Source: Anaeramoeba ignava (taxonomy: Eukaryota; Metamonada; Anaeramoebidae). From it: 64,000 nt of DNA. Made by a program: the position numbers and the translations under genes. This document shows, piece after piece, positions 1 through 10,547 of the stretch. The stretch is taken from positions 134,501 through 198,500 of the forward strand of contig JAPDFW010000075.1 of the NCBI GenBank assembly GCA_028826165.1. The letters run 5' to 3'. Each line of letters opens with the position of its first letter. Positions within the stretch are counted from its first letter, which is position 1. The notes beneath the pieces were generated by a model that had not been told where the DNA came from, did no database searches, and saw only the letters and a list, made by a program, of their open reading frames with translations.

Positions 1-30
1 ATTTTCTGATTTTGAATTTTAATTTTAATT

Positions 31-1788
31 TTAATTTTGATTAATAAATTTTTTAATTAATAAATCAAATAAATTTGGATTTGTTTGATTTAATTGAAAA
101 TAATCAATTCCAATTTTAATTTCATCAATTATTTCTTGTGTAATTTGAATTTCTTCTTTAATTTGATTTGAATAAATCCAATATTCAAATATTTGAAATG
201 ATTTATTACTTAATTCACTATAATCTGTAACTTTATTTGATTTATCTTCAGTTACAGATAAAAACATTCCTCGATATAATTCACTTCTCATTATTAATAT
301 TAATTTGGGAAATTTATATTGTTTTTCTTTTCTTTCAATTATAAAATCTTTTTCATTTTCATTTTCATTTAAATAAATTCTTTTCATTGTTTCTTCTATT
401 TTTTCATTTGAATTTATAATTTCTTTAATTTCAGAATATAATTTTGGATTTATTATGGAATTATTTGAATAAATCATTTCAAATATTTGATTTGATTCTT
501 TAATTGATTTATTTGAAATAATTTCTTCAAGTTTTTCATTTTGATTTTGATTTAATCTATATTTCAATATTAATTTATGAGCTTCAATTATTTCTCCATT
601 TTTGGTTTTAAATGAAATATCACAAAATTCTTTTCTTCTAAATAGTTTTATCAAATCTTCTTCAAGATTAGAAAAAGAAGGAGAATAATAAAGAAATGAT
701 CTATAAGCACCACAAGAAATATGATAATTGGAAATATTTTCATTAAATCTTAATTTAGGAAGTTCAATTTGAATTGGAATTGATTGATTATTTGTATCTC
801 CATTTCCTAATTGACCATAATAATTACCTCCAAATGAAAATAGTTTTGAATTGGAAGTTAAAATCAAAGTATGGTAATGTCCAACAGAAAAATCAAGAAT
901 ATCATTATTTTCAAATAAAGATGATTTGATTTCAGTAAATTCATAAATATCTCCATCTTTGCCAAGTCCATTAAATTTGTACTTTCCACATGAATAAAGT
1001 TTTCTTTTTGGATTTTGATTTTCATTTTCATCTTCAATCAACATTATTGAATGTTTATATCCACATTTAATATCAATTATTTTACCTTTTGGAATATTTT
1101 GAATTTTGGTTAATTTTTGGATTTTTGTTTCTTTTCTTCTTGATTCTCCTAATCCAAGTTGACCATGATAATTATCGCCAGATACAAATAATTCTTGATT
1201 TGAATTTAAAAGAAAAACAGATTTTGAAGTATTTCCTGAAAATATTTTAGAAATATTTTTCATCATTAAAATTCGTTTTTTTGTTTCTTTAAGTGTTTCA
1301 GAATCAAAACCAAATTGACCAAAATAATTTAATCCAATTCCATAAGCATTTCGATTTGAAGTTAATAAGTAAATTGAATCCCATCCAGGAACAATATCTT
1401 GAATTATTCTATCATTTGTATCTTCAATTAATGATGAAATATTGATAAATTCTTTTGAATTTTTTGGATTGATATATATTCCTTTGGCTAATACATTTCC
1501 TTCTTTTGTTAAAATAGCTTCATTTCCGAGACCAACAGTTACTTTTTGAATATTTTCTTTAATTTGGATTTTTTGAAGATTTTGTTTTGAATCTTCTTCG
1601 TCTAAATATTCTATTGCTTTTCCATTTTTAAAAAGGAAAATTGTTCCAAAATAACTTGAAAAAATTTGTTTAATTTGTTTTTCATTTTCATTTTCAAATT
1701 TAAATTGAATTGGTTTTGTTATTTTTTCTGGTTTATTTTTGATAAGTTTTGGTTTTAGATTTGAACCAAAAAATATAATTTCATTCAT
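31..1788 (-). CDS. RCC1-BTB protein, intact copy A (585 aa)
   Basis: Residues 1-375 are RCC1-type beta-propeller repeats, recognised by recurring GxNxxGQLG, CGxxHSIML and SVGxxHTLIL motifs. From about 380 to 412 lies a first BTB segment (CDISFKT, AHKLIL), and from about 480 to 560 a second BTB-like segment (PKLILIMRSELYRGMF). RCC1 plus BTB proteins usually act as CUL3 ubiquitin-ligase substrate adaptors or scaffolds; that role here is inferred from the family. The start at MNEIIFFG is shared by all paralogues and is preceded by the family T-rich leader. A short Glu-Asn tract follows KFEN, and the protein ends INQN where the downstream hexamer array supplies TAA. Loop residues differ from the other copies (for example CGYKHSIML, SVGHYHTLIL, SCGAYRSF). 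There are no introns. RCC1 and BTB assignments are firm; the cellular role is not. Confidence 0.93.
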   Translation of the reverse strand: MNEIIFFGSNLKPKLIKNKPEKITKPIQFKFENENEKQIKQIFSSYFGTIFLFKNGKAIEYLDEEDSKQNLQKIQIKENIQKVTVGLGNEAILTKEGNVLAKGIYINPKNSKEFINISSLIEDTNDRIIQDIVPGWDSIYLLTSNRNAYGIGLNYFGQFGFDSETLKETKKRILMMKNISKIFSGNTSKSVFLLNSNQELFVSGDNYHGQLGLGESRRKETKIQKLTKIQNIPKGKIIDIKCGYKHSIMLIEDENENQNPKRKLYSCGKYKFNGLGKDGDIYEFTEIKSSLFENNDILDFSVGHYHTLILTSNSKLFSFGGNYYGQLGNGDTNNQSIPIQIELPKLRFNENISNYHISCGAYRSFLYYSPSFSNLEEDLIKLFRRKEFCDISFKTKNGEIIEAHKLILKYRLNQNQNEKLEEIISNKSIKESNQIFEMIYSNNSIINPKLYSEIKEIINSNEKIEETMKRIYLNENENEKDFIIERKEKQYKFPKLILIMRSELYRGMFLSVTEDKSNKVTDYSELSNKSFQIFEYWIYSNQIKEEIQITQEIIDEIKIGIDYFQLNQTNPNLFDLLIKKFINQN

Positions 1789-1799
1789 TTTTAAAAAGA

Positions 1800-2037
1800 A
1801 AAAAAATGAAAAAAATAATTTTGAATTTTAATTTTAATTTTGATTTTAATTTTAATTTTAATTTTAATTTTAATTTTAATTTTAATTTTTGATTTTGATT
1901 TTAATTTTAATTTTTATTTTAATTTTTATTTTTATTTTAATTTTAATTTTTGGAATTTTTAATTTTTGATTTTAATTTTAATTTTAATTTTAATTTTAAT
2001 TTTAATTTTAATTTTAATTTTAATTTTAATTTTAATT
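1800..2037. repeat. NAAAAT hexamer array between RCC1-BTB copies A and B
   Basis: Nearly pure runs of AATTTT with occasional GATTTT variants on the plus strand, which reads TAAAAT/CAAAAT on the strand of the flanking genes. The array begins just upstream of the leader of copy A and runs directly into the stop codon of copy B. No other feature is visible. Confidence 0.95.
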
Positions 2038-3831
2038 TTAATTATTAAATTTGTTAATTAATAAATCTAATAAATTTGGATTTGTTTGATTTAATTGAAA
2101 ATAATCAATTCCAATTTTAATTTCATCAATTATTTCTTGTGTAATTTGAATTTCTTCTTTAATTTGATTTGAATAAATCCAATATTCAAATATTTGAAAT
2201 GATTTATTACTTAATTCACTATAATCTTTAACTTTATTTGATTTATCTTCTGTTACAGATAAAAACATTCCTCGATATAATTCACTTCTCATTATTAATA
2301 TTAATTTAGGAAATTTATATTGTTTTTCTTTTCTTTCAATTATAAAATCTTTTTCATTTTCATTTTCATTTTCATTTAAATAAATTCTTTTCATTGTTTC
2401 TTCAATTTTTTCATTTGAATTTATAATTTCTTTAATTTCAGAATATAATATTGGATTTATTTTGGAATTGTTTGAATAAATCATTTCAAATATTTGATTT
2501 GATTCTTTAATTGATTTCTTTGAAATAATTTCTTTAATTTTTTCAATTTGATTTTCATTTTGATTTTGATTTAATCTATATTTCAATATTAATTTATGAG
2601 CTTCAATTATTTCTCCATTTTTGGTTTTAAATGAAATATCACAAAATTCTTTTCTTTTAAATAGTTTTATCAAATCTTCTTCAAGATTAGAAAAAGAAGG
2701 AGAATAAAGAAAGGATTTATCATGTCCACAAGAAACATGATAATTAGAAATATCTTCATTAAATCTTAATTTAGGAATTTCAATTTGAATTGGAATTGAT
2801 TGATATTCTTTTTTATTTCCAGTTCCTAATTGTCCATATAAATTATATCCAAATGAAAATAGTTTTGAATTGGAAGTTAAAATCAAAGTATGAGCATCTC
2901 CAACAGAAAAATCAAGAATATTATCATCATTTTCAAATAAAGATGATTTGATTTCAGTAAATTCATAAATATGCCCATCTTTGTCAAGTCCATTAAATAC
3001 AGAATTTCCACATGAATAAAGTTTTCTTTTTGGATTTTCATTTTCATTTTCATTTTCAATCAACATTATTGAATGATAATAACTGGATTGAATATCAATT
3101 ATTTTACCTTTTGGAATATTTTGGATTTTAGTTAATTTTTGGATTTTTGTTTCTTTTCTTGATTCTCCTAATCCAAGCTGTCCGTAAAAATTATATCCGC
3201 ATCCAAATAATTCTTGATTTGAATTTAAAAGAAAAACATGATCTGAATTAATTCCTGAAAATATTTTAGAAACATTTTTCATCATTAAAATTGGTTTTTC
3301 TGTTTTTTTAAGTGTTTCAGAATCAAAACCAAGTTGACCATATTCATTATCACCAATTCCATAAACATTTTGATTTGAAGTTAATAAATAAATTGAACTA
3401 GATCCAGAAACAATATCTTGAATTATTCTATCATTTGTATCTTCAATTAATGATGAAATATTGATAAATTCTTTTGGATTTTCTGTATTAATATTTCTTC
3501 CTTTTGCAAATACATTTCCTTCTATTGTTAAAATAGCTTCGTTATGAACACCAACAGTTACTTTTTGAATATTTTCTTTAATTTGAATTTTTTGAGGATT
3601 TTGATTTGAATATCTTAAATATTCTATTGCTTTTCCATTTTTAAAAAGGAAAATTGTTGATAAAAAACTTGATGAAATTTGTTTAATTTGTTTTTCATTT
3701 TCATTTTCATTTTCATTTTCATTTTCATTTTCATTTTCAAATTTAAATTGAATTGGTTTTGTTATTTTTTCTTGTTCATTTTTGATAAGTTTTGGTTCTT
3801 TATTTTGACCAAAAAATATAATTTCATTCAT
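2038..3831 (-). CDS. RCC1-BTB protein, intact copy B (597 aa)
   Basis: Same start, propeller and double-BTB architecture as its neighbours. Distinguishing points: a long Glu-Asn tract of about seven units after KFEN (residues ~30-46), and its own set of blade loops (SSYYHSIML, SVGDAHTL, SCGHDKSF, GCGYNFYGQLG). One blade has lost the usual Cys (SSYYH instead of CGxxH). The first BTB segment reads LFKRKEFCDISF and the second carries KVKDYSEL where most copies have KVTDYSEL. It ends LINKFNN followed by TAA contributed by the spacer array. No intron or frame break is visible. Framework DNA is almost identical to copies A and C, pointing to duplication with ongoing homogenisation. Confidence 0.93.
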   Translation of the reverse strand: MNEIIFFGQNKEPKLIKNEQEKITKPIQFKFENENENENENENENEKQIKQISSSFLSTIFLFKNGKAIEYLRYSNQNPQKIQIKENIQKVTVGVHNEAILTIEGNVFAKGRNINTENPKEFINISSLIEDTNDRIIQDIVSGSSSIYLLTSNQNVYGIGDNEYGQLGFDSETLKKTEKPILMMKNVSKIFSGINSDHVFLLNSNQELFGCGYNFYGQLGLGESRKETKIQKLTKIQNIPKGKIIDIQSSYYHSIMLIENENENENPKRKLYSCGNSVFNGLDKDGHIYEFTEIKSSLFENDDNILDFSVGDAHTLILTSNSKLFSFGYNLYGQLGTGNKKEYQSIPIQIEIPKLRFNEDISNYHVSCGHDKSFLYSPSFSNLEEDLIKLFKRKEFCDISFKTKNGEIIEAHKLILKYRLNQNQNENQIEKIKEIISKKSIKESNQIFEMIYSNNSKINPILYSEIKEIINSNEKIEETMKRIYLNENENENEKDFIIERKEKQYKFPKLILIMRSELYRGMFLSVTEDKSNKVKDYSELSNKSFQIFEYWIYSNQIKEEIQITQEIIDEIKIGIDYFQLNQTNPNLLDLLINKFNN

Positions 3832-3849
3832 TTTTGAAAAGAAAAAAAA

Positions 3850-4055
3850 TGAAAAAATGATTTTAATTTTAATTTTAATTTTAATTTTAATTTAAATTTT
3901 AATTTTAATTTTAATTTTAATTTTATAAATTAATTTTAATTTTAATTTTGATTTTAATTTTAATTTTGATTTTAATTTTAATTTTAATTTTAATTTTAAT
4001 TTTAATTTTGATTTTAATTTTAATATTAATTTTAATTTTAATTTTAATTTTAATT
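3850..4055. repeat. NAAAAT hexamer array between copies B and C
   Basis: AATTTT units with scattered GATTTT, AATATT and AATTTA variants, filling the whole spacer between the T-rich leader of copy B and the stop of copy C. No gene-like content. Confidence 0.95.
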
Positions 4056-5843
4056 TTAATTTTGATTTTTAAATTTGTTAATTAATAAATCAAATAAATT
4101 TGGATTTGTTTGATTTAATTGAAAATAATCAATTCCAATTTGAATTTCTTCAATTATTTCTTGTGTAATTTGAATTCCTTCTTTAATTTGATTTGAATAA
4201 ATCCAATATTCAAATATTTGAAATGATTCTTCACTTAATTCACTATAATCTGTAACTTTATTTGATTTATCTTCTGTTACAGATAAAAACATTCCTCGAT
4301 ATAATTCACTTCTCATTATTAATATTAGTTTTGGAAATTTATATTGTTTTTCTTTTCTTTCAATTATAAAATCTTTTTCATTTTCATTTTCATTTTCATT
4401 TTCATTTTCTTTTTCATTTAAATAAATTCTTTTCATTGTTTCTTCTATTTTTTCATTTGAATTTATAATTTCTTTAATTTCAGAATATAATTTTGGATTT
4501 ATTTTGGAATTGTTTGAATAAATCATTTCAAATATTTGATTTGATTCTTTAATTGATTTATTTGAAATAATTTCTTCAAGTTTTTCAATTTGATTTTGAT
4601 TTAATCTATATTTCAATATTAATTTATGAGCTTCAATTATTTCTCCATTTTTGGTTTTAAATGAAATATCACAAAATTCTTTTCTTCTAAATAATTTTAT
4701 CAAATCTTCTTCAAGATTGGAAAAAGAAAGAGGAGAATAATAAAGAAATGATCTATAAGCACCACAAGAAATATGATAATTAGAAATATCTTCATTAAAT
4801 CTTAATTTAGGAAGTTCAATTTGAATTGGAATTGCTTGATTATTTGTATTTCCAGTTCCTAATTGACCTGAATCATTATTTCCAAATACTATCAATTTTG
4901 ATTTGGAAGTTAAAATCAAATTATGATATTGTCCACAAGAAATTTTAAGAATATCATCATCATTTTCAAATAAAGGTGATTTGATTTCAGTAAATATTTT
5001 TGTATCTTGAGCCTTGCCAAGTCCATTAGATTTATAATCTCCAGTTGAATAAAGTTTTCTTTTTGGATTTTCATTTTCATTTTCATTTTCAATCAACATT
5101 ATTGAATGATTAAATCCACCTTTAATATCAATTATTTTACCTTTTGGAATATTTTGGAATTTAGTTAATTTATAGACTTTTGCCTGTAGTATTGCTTCTT
5201 TTAATCCAAGTTGACCATGATAATTATATCCGCATCCAAATAATTCTTGATTTGAATTTAAAAGAAAAATGCAATCTGATGTATTTCCTGAAAATATTTT
5301 AGAAATATTTTTCATCATCAAAATTGGTTTTTCTGTTTTTTGAAGTGTTTCAGAATCAAAACCAAGTTGACCCCAATAATTATCACCAATTCCATAAACA
5401 TTTTGATTTGAAGTTAATAAATAAATTGAACTATCTCCAGAAATAACATCCTGAATTATTCTATCATTTTTATCTTCAATTAATGATGAAATATTGATAA
5501 ATTCTTTTGGATTTTTGTAATAAATATCTTTTCCTTTTGCAAATACATTTCCTTCTATTGTTAAAATAGCTTCATTTTCATGGCCAGCAGACACTTTTTG
5601 AATATTTTCAATTTGAATTTTTTTAGGATTTTGATTTGAATCTCTTAAATATTCTATTGCTTTTCCATTTTTAAAAAGGAAAATTGTTGCAAAAGGTCCT
5701 GATGAAATTTGTTTAATTTGTTTTTCATTTTCATTTTCATTTTCATTTTCAAATTTAAATTGAATTGGTTTTGTTATTTTATTTGGTTCATTTTTGAAAA
5801 GAATTGGATATTTATTTAAACCAAAAAATATAATTTCATTCAT
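4056..5843 (-). CDS. RCC1-BTB protein, intact copy C (595 aa)
   Basis: Full-length RCC1 propeller followed by the two BTB segments. Specific features: blade loops GGFNHSIML, SCGQYHNLIL, VFGNNDSGQLG and SCGAYRSF (the last shared with copy A, suggesting local gene conversion). The fourth blade carries a divergent insert (LKEAILQAKVYKL) where others have LGESRRKETKI. A second Glu-Asn tract near residue 475 (NEKENENENENENEKDF) is longer than in copies A and B. It starts with MNEIIFFGLNKYP. The leader on the coding strand is a run of TTTTTTCATTTTTTTC. It ends KNQN-stop in the array. No introns. Confidence 0.93.
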   Translation of the reverse strand: MNEIIFFGLNKYPILFKNEPNKITKPIQFKFENENENENEKQIKQISSGPFATIFLFKNGKAIEYLRDSNQNPKKIQIENIQKVSAGHENEAILTIEGNVFAKGKDIYYKNPKEFINISSLIEDKNDRIIQDVISGDSSIYLLTSNQNVYGIGDNYWGQLGFDSETLQKTEKPILMMKNISKIFSGNTSDCIFLLNSNQELFGCGYNYHGQLGLKEAILQAKVYKLTKFQNIPKGKIIDIKGGFNHSIMLIENENENENPKRKLYSTGDYKSNGLGKAQDTKIFTEIKSPLFENDDDILKISCGQYHNLILTSKSKLIVFGNNDSGQLGTGNTNNQAIPIQIELPKLRFNEDISNYHISCGAYRSFLYYSPLSFSNLEEDLIKLFRRKEFCDISFKTKNGEIIEAHKLILKYRLNQNQIEKLEEIISNKSIKESNQIFEMIYSNNSKINPKLYSEIKEIINSNEKIEETMKRIYLNEKENENENENENEKDFIIERKEKQYKFPKLILIMRSELYRGMFLSVTEDKSNKVTDYSELSEESFQIFEYWIYSNQIKEGIQITQEIIEEIQIGIDYFQLNQTNPNLFDLLINKFKNQN

Positions 5844-5894
5844 TTTTGAAAAGAAAAAAATGAAAAAAATGAAAAAAATGAAAAAATGAAAAAA

Positions 5895-7361
5895 TTAAAA
5901 TTTGATAATTTCTTCAAGAATTTCTACTTCTCTTTGAAGTTTTTTATCACCAATAATGGGAATTTCTGATTTGAAAAGTTGAATAAGTTTGTTTGCTTTT
6001 TGTTTGTTTTCTTCATTCCTTTCAAAATTTTTGATAAACTTAACATAACGAATCAACAAAATAGCTTTTCTGATTGAAGAATCTTGATAAAATTCATCTT
6101 GATCTTGATTCAAAGAAGGGAAAACAACTTGGTCAACTTCTTTTAAAGGATTTCCCTTTTTATCATTAAAGGAAAGTGTCAAATTAAGAGGCAAACCGTC
6201 TGAAACAGTGGGATCCATTTTCAAAACAATGATTCCTCCTTGAGTCTCGTTTTGTTCGTTCATGTGTGAAGGCATTGCAGTGGAAATATCAGCAATTGTT
6301 GTGTCTTTCTTATCCTCCGAATCAGGAGAACCATAGACTCTTTTTATTTTGGATCCATCAACTTGAAGTTTTATATCAAAACAAATAGGCATCATCATGT
6401 AATCAAACTCCGTTTCCATTCTGCGCTTGAATTCCGAGGCAGAATGCACAGAAAAGTACATCGCGCCTTTTGTCTTTGTGATAACCTCAAGCAATTGGGT
6501 ATTGAAATCAACTCCAACTCCAATAAAAGTGCAATATATCCGCTGTTCAGAATATTCCTTTGCCAACGAAAAAAGTCCTGTTGATTTGGTTTCTCCCGCT
6601 GTCGGTTGCGCATCGGTTAGGAAAAGAATTCGGTTTTCTCGATCACTGATCTCATTCGGATCTGTTCCACTTTCCTTGAGAAATTTTTGGATCATTCTTG
6701 CCCCTCTATAATTCCTTCTGACATATTTGTTCCGCCACGGCTTTTTAACGAATTAATTGATTTTTAATTGCTCTTGATCCACTTGCCCCCATTTTTGGAA
6801 TGGGAAAAGAACCTCTGCGTCGTTGTCAAAAATAACTACTCCAAAATTGTCATCTTTTCTGGAAATTCTCTGTTAATCCAAGAATTGTTCTTTTGCCACT
6901 TCAAGTTTGCTTAATTTTTCTTCTTCTTGATTTGATCTTCCTCTAAAACCTGATCCCATTGAGCCCGAAATATCAAGAACAACAGCACAATTCAAAGGAG
7001 GTCTCCCAATTTTTGATTCCTTCTCCATCATATTTGGATTTCATTGCAAACCGATATGAAATAAATATTCTTTGTTGCCTGTAAATGGATTTTTGGAAAT
7101 TGCAACTGTATCATGAGTTGTCATTAATTTTTCATTTTCTGGTTCGCCTATTGAGAAATAATATTCATTGAATAATCCATGGTAAGTTATTGATGATTTC
7201 ACTACTCTCTTTTTTGTCCTGATTGTATGTTTTGTCGAAAATTTCCTGTATCTCTTGCTCCTGTAAATTTCTTCATTTAAAAATATAAAAATGAAAAAAA
7301 TGAAAAAAATGAAAAATGAAAAATGAAAAATGAAAAATGTTAATTTTACTTTCTTAGACAT
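5895..7361 (-). pseudogene. VWA-domain protein, frame-broken
   Basis: The C-terminal 266 codons (6695-5895) are open and hold the second half of a von Willebrand A fold (RILFLTDAQPTAGE, TFIGVGVDFNTQLLEVI) plus a downstream beta-rich region. The N-terminal half is recognisable but scattered over several frames: ITYHGLFNEYYF, SKYDGEGIKNW, GRPPLNCAVVLDISGSMG (MIDAS DxSxS, around 6960-7000) and KLEVAKEQFL. Each is separated by a one- or two-base frame change, often at a homopolymer. A likely first exon MSKK (7361-7350) precedes an 89-bp GT-AG intron (7349-7261). VWA proteins with a MIDAS bind divalent metal and ligands; the partner here is unknown. It is either a decayed gene or a gene damaged by residual indel errors. 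A GC-richer stretch at about 6240-6690 is unlike the neighbouring RCC1-BTB genes. Confidence 0.75.
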
Positions 7362-7711
7362 TTTTTATGATTGGAAATTAATTAAAAAATAAAAATAAAA
7401 ATGATCAAAAAATGAGGAAATTAAAAGAAAAATGAAATAATATTTTAAATACTCTTTTTATCATTTTCTATTTTGAATTAATAAAAAATAAAATAAAATT
7501 GAATTGGAAAAATAAAATAAATTAAAATTGGAATTAAAAATTTAATTTTACTTACTCTACTCATTTTTAAAATTAAATAATTAAAATTAAAAATGATCAA
7601 TTAATAAAGAAAAATATTTTATTTTTGTTTTTTTCTTAAATTTGGAACTTTTTAATTTTAATTAATATTTTTCATTTTTTTTTCAATTTTAAAAAGAGAA
7701 AAATTTATAAA
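7362..7711. other. Divergent intergenic region
   Basis: AT-rich, 350 bp, between the minus-strand VWA gene and the plus-strand ankyrin-BTB gene. It should hold both promoters. It contains T-rich runs such as TTTTTCATTTTTTTTTC near 7670-7685, like the leaders of other genes here. No gene or repeat unit is seen. Confidence 0.6.
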
Positions 7712-10060
7712 ATGGATATTTGGAAAATTATTGAAAAAAATAATATTCAATTATTAAAAGAAGTTAATTTCAATACAAAAACAGATTTAAAACAAAATGC
7801 AAAACCTATTTTAAACTTTGCAATAGAAAAAAAAGTTTCAAAAGAAATTATTGAGTTTTTAATTAGAAAAGGAATAAATGTAAATTCATTTGATAATTTG
7901 GGAAGAAATGCGTTACATTTAGCTATTATGAACAATTCCGAAATGGAAATAATTGATTTACTAATTTCAAAAGTTGATGATATTAATGCTAAAACAAATC
8001 ACAATCAAACAGCTTTTCATTTTGCTTGCAAATATAGTTCATTTGCAATGATTAAATATTTAATTTCCAAGGGAATCGATATCAAAGCAAAATCAAATTA
8101 CAAAAACAAATCAGCTTTGCATTTTATTTGCGAACATCAAAATGAAAATTTGATTGAGATTATTGAATTACTAATTTCAAAAGGATTTGATGTTAATGAA
8201 AAAACAGACTATAATAAAACTGCTTTGCATTATGTTTGTGAAAATAAATCACCAAATTCGTATGAGGTTATTGAATTCTTAGTTTCAAAAGGGATTGATG
8301 TTAATGAAAAAACAGACTATAATAAAACTGCTTTGCATTATGCTTGTGAGACTCCAAATTTAAATTCTCTTCAAATTGTCAAGTATTTAGTTTTAAAAGG
8401 AGCTGATATTCATGTCAAAACCAATTCAAATGAAACTCCTTTGTATTATGCTTGTGAAAATCCAGATTCAAATTCTTTAGAAATTATCAAATATTTAGTT
8501 TTAAAAGGAGCTGATATTAATGAAAAAACCAATTCAAATCAAACAATTTTACATGAAATTTGCCGAAATCCAAATCCAAATTCTTTAGAAATTATCAAAT
8601 ATTTAGTTTCAAAAGGAGTTGATATTAATGCAAAAACAGACAACAATCAAACAATTTTACATGAAATTTGTCAATATCCAAATTCAAATTCTTTAGAAAT
8701 TATGGAATATTTAGTTTCAAAAGGAGTTGATATTAATGCAAAAACAAATCAAGACAAGACAGCTTTGCATATTGTTTGTGAATCACAAAATCTAAATAAT
8801 CAAAATCAAAATCAAAATCAAAATAATCAAAATCAAAATGCACTTGAAATTGTTAAATACTTGATTTCAAAAGGAATTGATATTAATACAATTTCAAATA
8901 ATAATGAAACAGCTTTGCATTGTGCTTGTTTAAATGAAAATCAAAATACACTTGAAATTGTTAAATACTTGATTTCAAAAGGAATTAATATTAATACAAA
9001 AACCAATAATAACGAAACAGCTTTGCACTTGATTTGCCAAATTCCAAGTGAAAAATATTCATATTTCCTTTTGAAAAATCAAAACCAAAATAAACTTGAA
9101 ATTGCTAAATACTTGATTTCAAAAGGAATTAATATTAATACAATGTCTAATACTAGTGATACAGCTTTGAATTATGCTTGCAAAAATAGCTTTGTTGAAT
9201 TTATCAAAATTTTATTGATGAATGATGCTAATGTGTTTCTTTTAAAAAAATACCAATTGAATAAAGAATTTCTCCATTTATTCTCTCAAATTTATTCAAT
9301 TAATCAAGATATGAATCAATTATTACATTCAAATGAAAATTTTTCAGATTTAACAATTCAATCCAATGATTCTTTCAAATTTCATGTTCACAAATTAATT
9401 CTTCTATCCAGATTGAATAATGATGATTCTATTGTGCAAAAATTGATCGGTATTTGTTTTCAAAAATCAAAAGAATATGTTGAATCAGCTTTAAATTTCC
9501 TTTATACAGGATTTGTTGATTTGGAAAAGCTTTATCAAACATTCCATCAAAATATTCCTGATTCTGATTTTTTTTACTTTGGAGATCACAATGATCCATT
9601 TTCAAAAGCTCTCAGATATGAAGAAAAGAAAGAAAAAGAGATAATTCAAGAATTTTTCAAAGAAATTGGATTTGATTCAAATTGGATTGAATTAAAAAAG
9701 GGAAGAAAAGGATTATTGAAAGATTTACACCAATTATTTCAACAAGAATCAACAAAGGATTTCAAAATAATTGTTGAAGAAAAAGAAATTAAAGTGCACA
9801 AATTAATTTTATTAGCAAGAAGTGAATTATTTAAAGGGATGTTCCAATTAAATATTTCAGATTCATCAAATCAGGTTCATAATTATTCAGAAAAATCATT
9901 TGAAACAATAAAGCAATTTATTTATTTTCTTTATCATGATGAATTTAATGAAGAAAAAAGAATTAATTTAAAAATGAAAGAAGAAATGAATGATTTACAA
10001 GATTTTTATCAATTAAATCCAAATTCAATAATAGGATTAATTTCAAAAGATTTCAAATAA
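7712..10060 (+). CDS. Ankyrin-repeat protein with double BTB tail (782 aa)
   Basis: Residues ~30-510 are about a dozen ankyrin repeats with the usual TALHxAC, EIIKYLxSKGxDIN pattern, several nearly identical in tandem (units from ~150 to ~360). One repeat contains an Asn/Gln insert (NNQNQNQNQNNQNQN, near residues 363-377). Residues ~545-620 form a BTB segment (FSDLTIQ, VHKLILLSRL, FLYTGFVD), and ~690-755 a second (DFKIIVEEKEIKVHKLILLARSE, GMFQLN). The tail organisation matches the RCC1-BTB family, so this is the same adaptor body carrying a different recognition array. It is probably a CUL3-type adaptor (family knowledge; not shown here). The ATG follows a T-rich leader ending AAAATTTATAAA. 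Single exon, no break. Confidence 0.92.
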   Translation: MDIWKIIEKNNIQLLKEVNFNTKTDLKQNAKPILNFAIEKKVSKEIIEFLIRKGINVNSFDNLGRNALHLAIMNNSEMEIIDLLISKVDDINAKTNHNQTAFHFACKYSSFAMIKYLISKGIDIKAKSNYKNKSALHFICEHQNENLIEIIELLISKGFDVNEKTDYNKTALHYVCENKSPNSYEVIEFLVSKGIDVNEKTDYNKTALHYACETPNLNSLQIVKYLVLKGADIHVKTNSNETPLYYACENPDSNSLEIIKYLVLKGADINEKTNSNQTILHEICRNPNPNSLEIIKYLVSKGVDINAKTDNNQTILHEICQYPNSNSLEIMEYLVSKGVDINAKTNQDKTALHIVCESQNLNNQNQNQNQNNQNQNALEIVKYLISKGIDINTISNNNETALHCACLNENQNTLEIVKYLISKGININTKTNNNETALHLICQIPSEKYSYFLLKNQNQNKLEIAKYLISKGININTMSNTSDTALNYACKNSFVEFIKILLMNDANVFLLKKYQLNKEFLHLFSQIYSINQDMNQLLHSNENFSDLTIQSNDSFKFHVHKLILLSRLNNDDSIVQKLIGICFQKSKEYVESALNFLYTGFVDLEKLYQTFHQNIPDSDFFYFGDHNDPFSKALRYEEKKEKEIIQEFFKEIGFDSNWIELKKGRKGLLKDLHQLFQQESTKDFKIIVEEKEIKVHKLILLARSELFKGMFQLNISDSSNQVHNYSEKSFETIKQFIYFLYHDEFNEEKRINLKMKEEMNDLQDFYQLNPNSIIGLISKDFK

Positions 10061-10175
10061 ATTTTTTTTATTTTTGATAATGTGAAAAATTTGATCAAAA
10101 AAAAAAAGAAATTTAAATAAAATAAAATCATAAAAAATAACTTTTCATTTTTTTTTGAAATATTTTTTAATTGAG

Positions 10176-10547
10176 ATGAATTTGAACTTTTTCTTTTTAT
10201 TAATTCTTTTAGGATTGACAAGTTGTTTTTCATTCGAGACTGCAGACAACACAACTTTATTATTTTATGATGATGAAAGTTGTAATCAACTTTTATTTAG
10301 TATGAATATGACTGAGGGACAATGTGAAGCATCAACACTTTTAGCTGTTTCTTCTGGTCAAGGTGGATTAAAGACAACAGTAGCAACTATTATCTATTAC
10401 TATCCAGATTCGCAAGATTGTACCGGAAATAGTATTATTACTAATGTTCAACCTGGTCAATGTTACAAAGAAAGTGAGATTGAAGCTGGATCTATTCAAA
10501 CTTTTACTTTTTTCTTTCTTTTTTCTCTTCTTTTGTTTTTTTTCTAA
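10176..10547 (+). CDS. Small secreted or surface protein (123 aa)
   Basis: I do not recognise the family. The ATG at 10176 is preferred to an upstream TTG because it starts a clean signal peptide (MNLNFFFLLILLGLTSCFS). The mature part of about 85 residues contains several Cys (ESCNQ, EGQCEA, QDCTG, PGQCYK), consistent with disulfide bonds in an extracellular domain, and N-glycosylation-type sites (DNTT, NMTE). The last ~17 residues are purely hydrophobic (FTFFFLFSLLLFFF), so the protein is either GPI-anchored or tail-anchored at the surface. The coding sequence is less AT-biased than the flanks. Confidence 0.75.
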   Translation: MNLNFFFLLILLGLTSCFSFETADNTTLLFYDDESCNQLLFSMNMTEGQCEASTLLAVSSGQGGLKTTVATIIYYYPDSQDCTGNSIITNVQPGQCYKESEIEAGSIQTFTFFFLFSLLLFFF

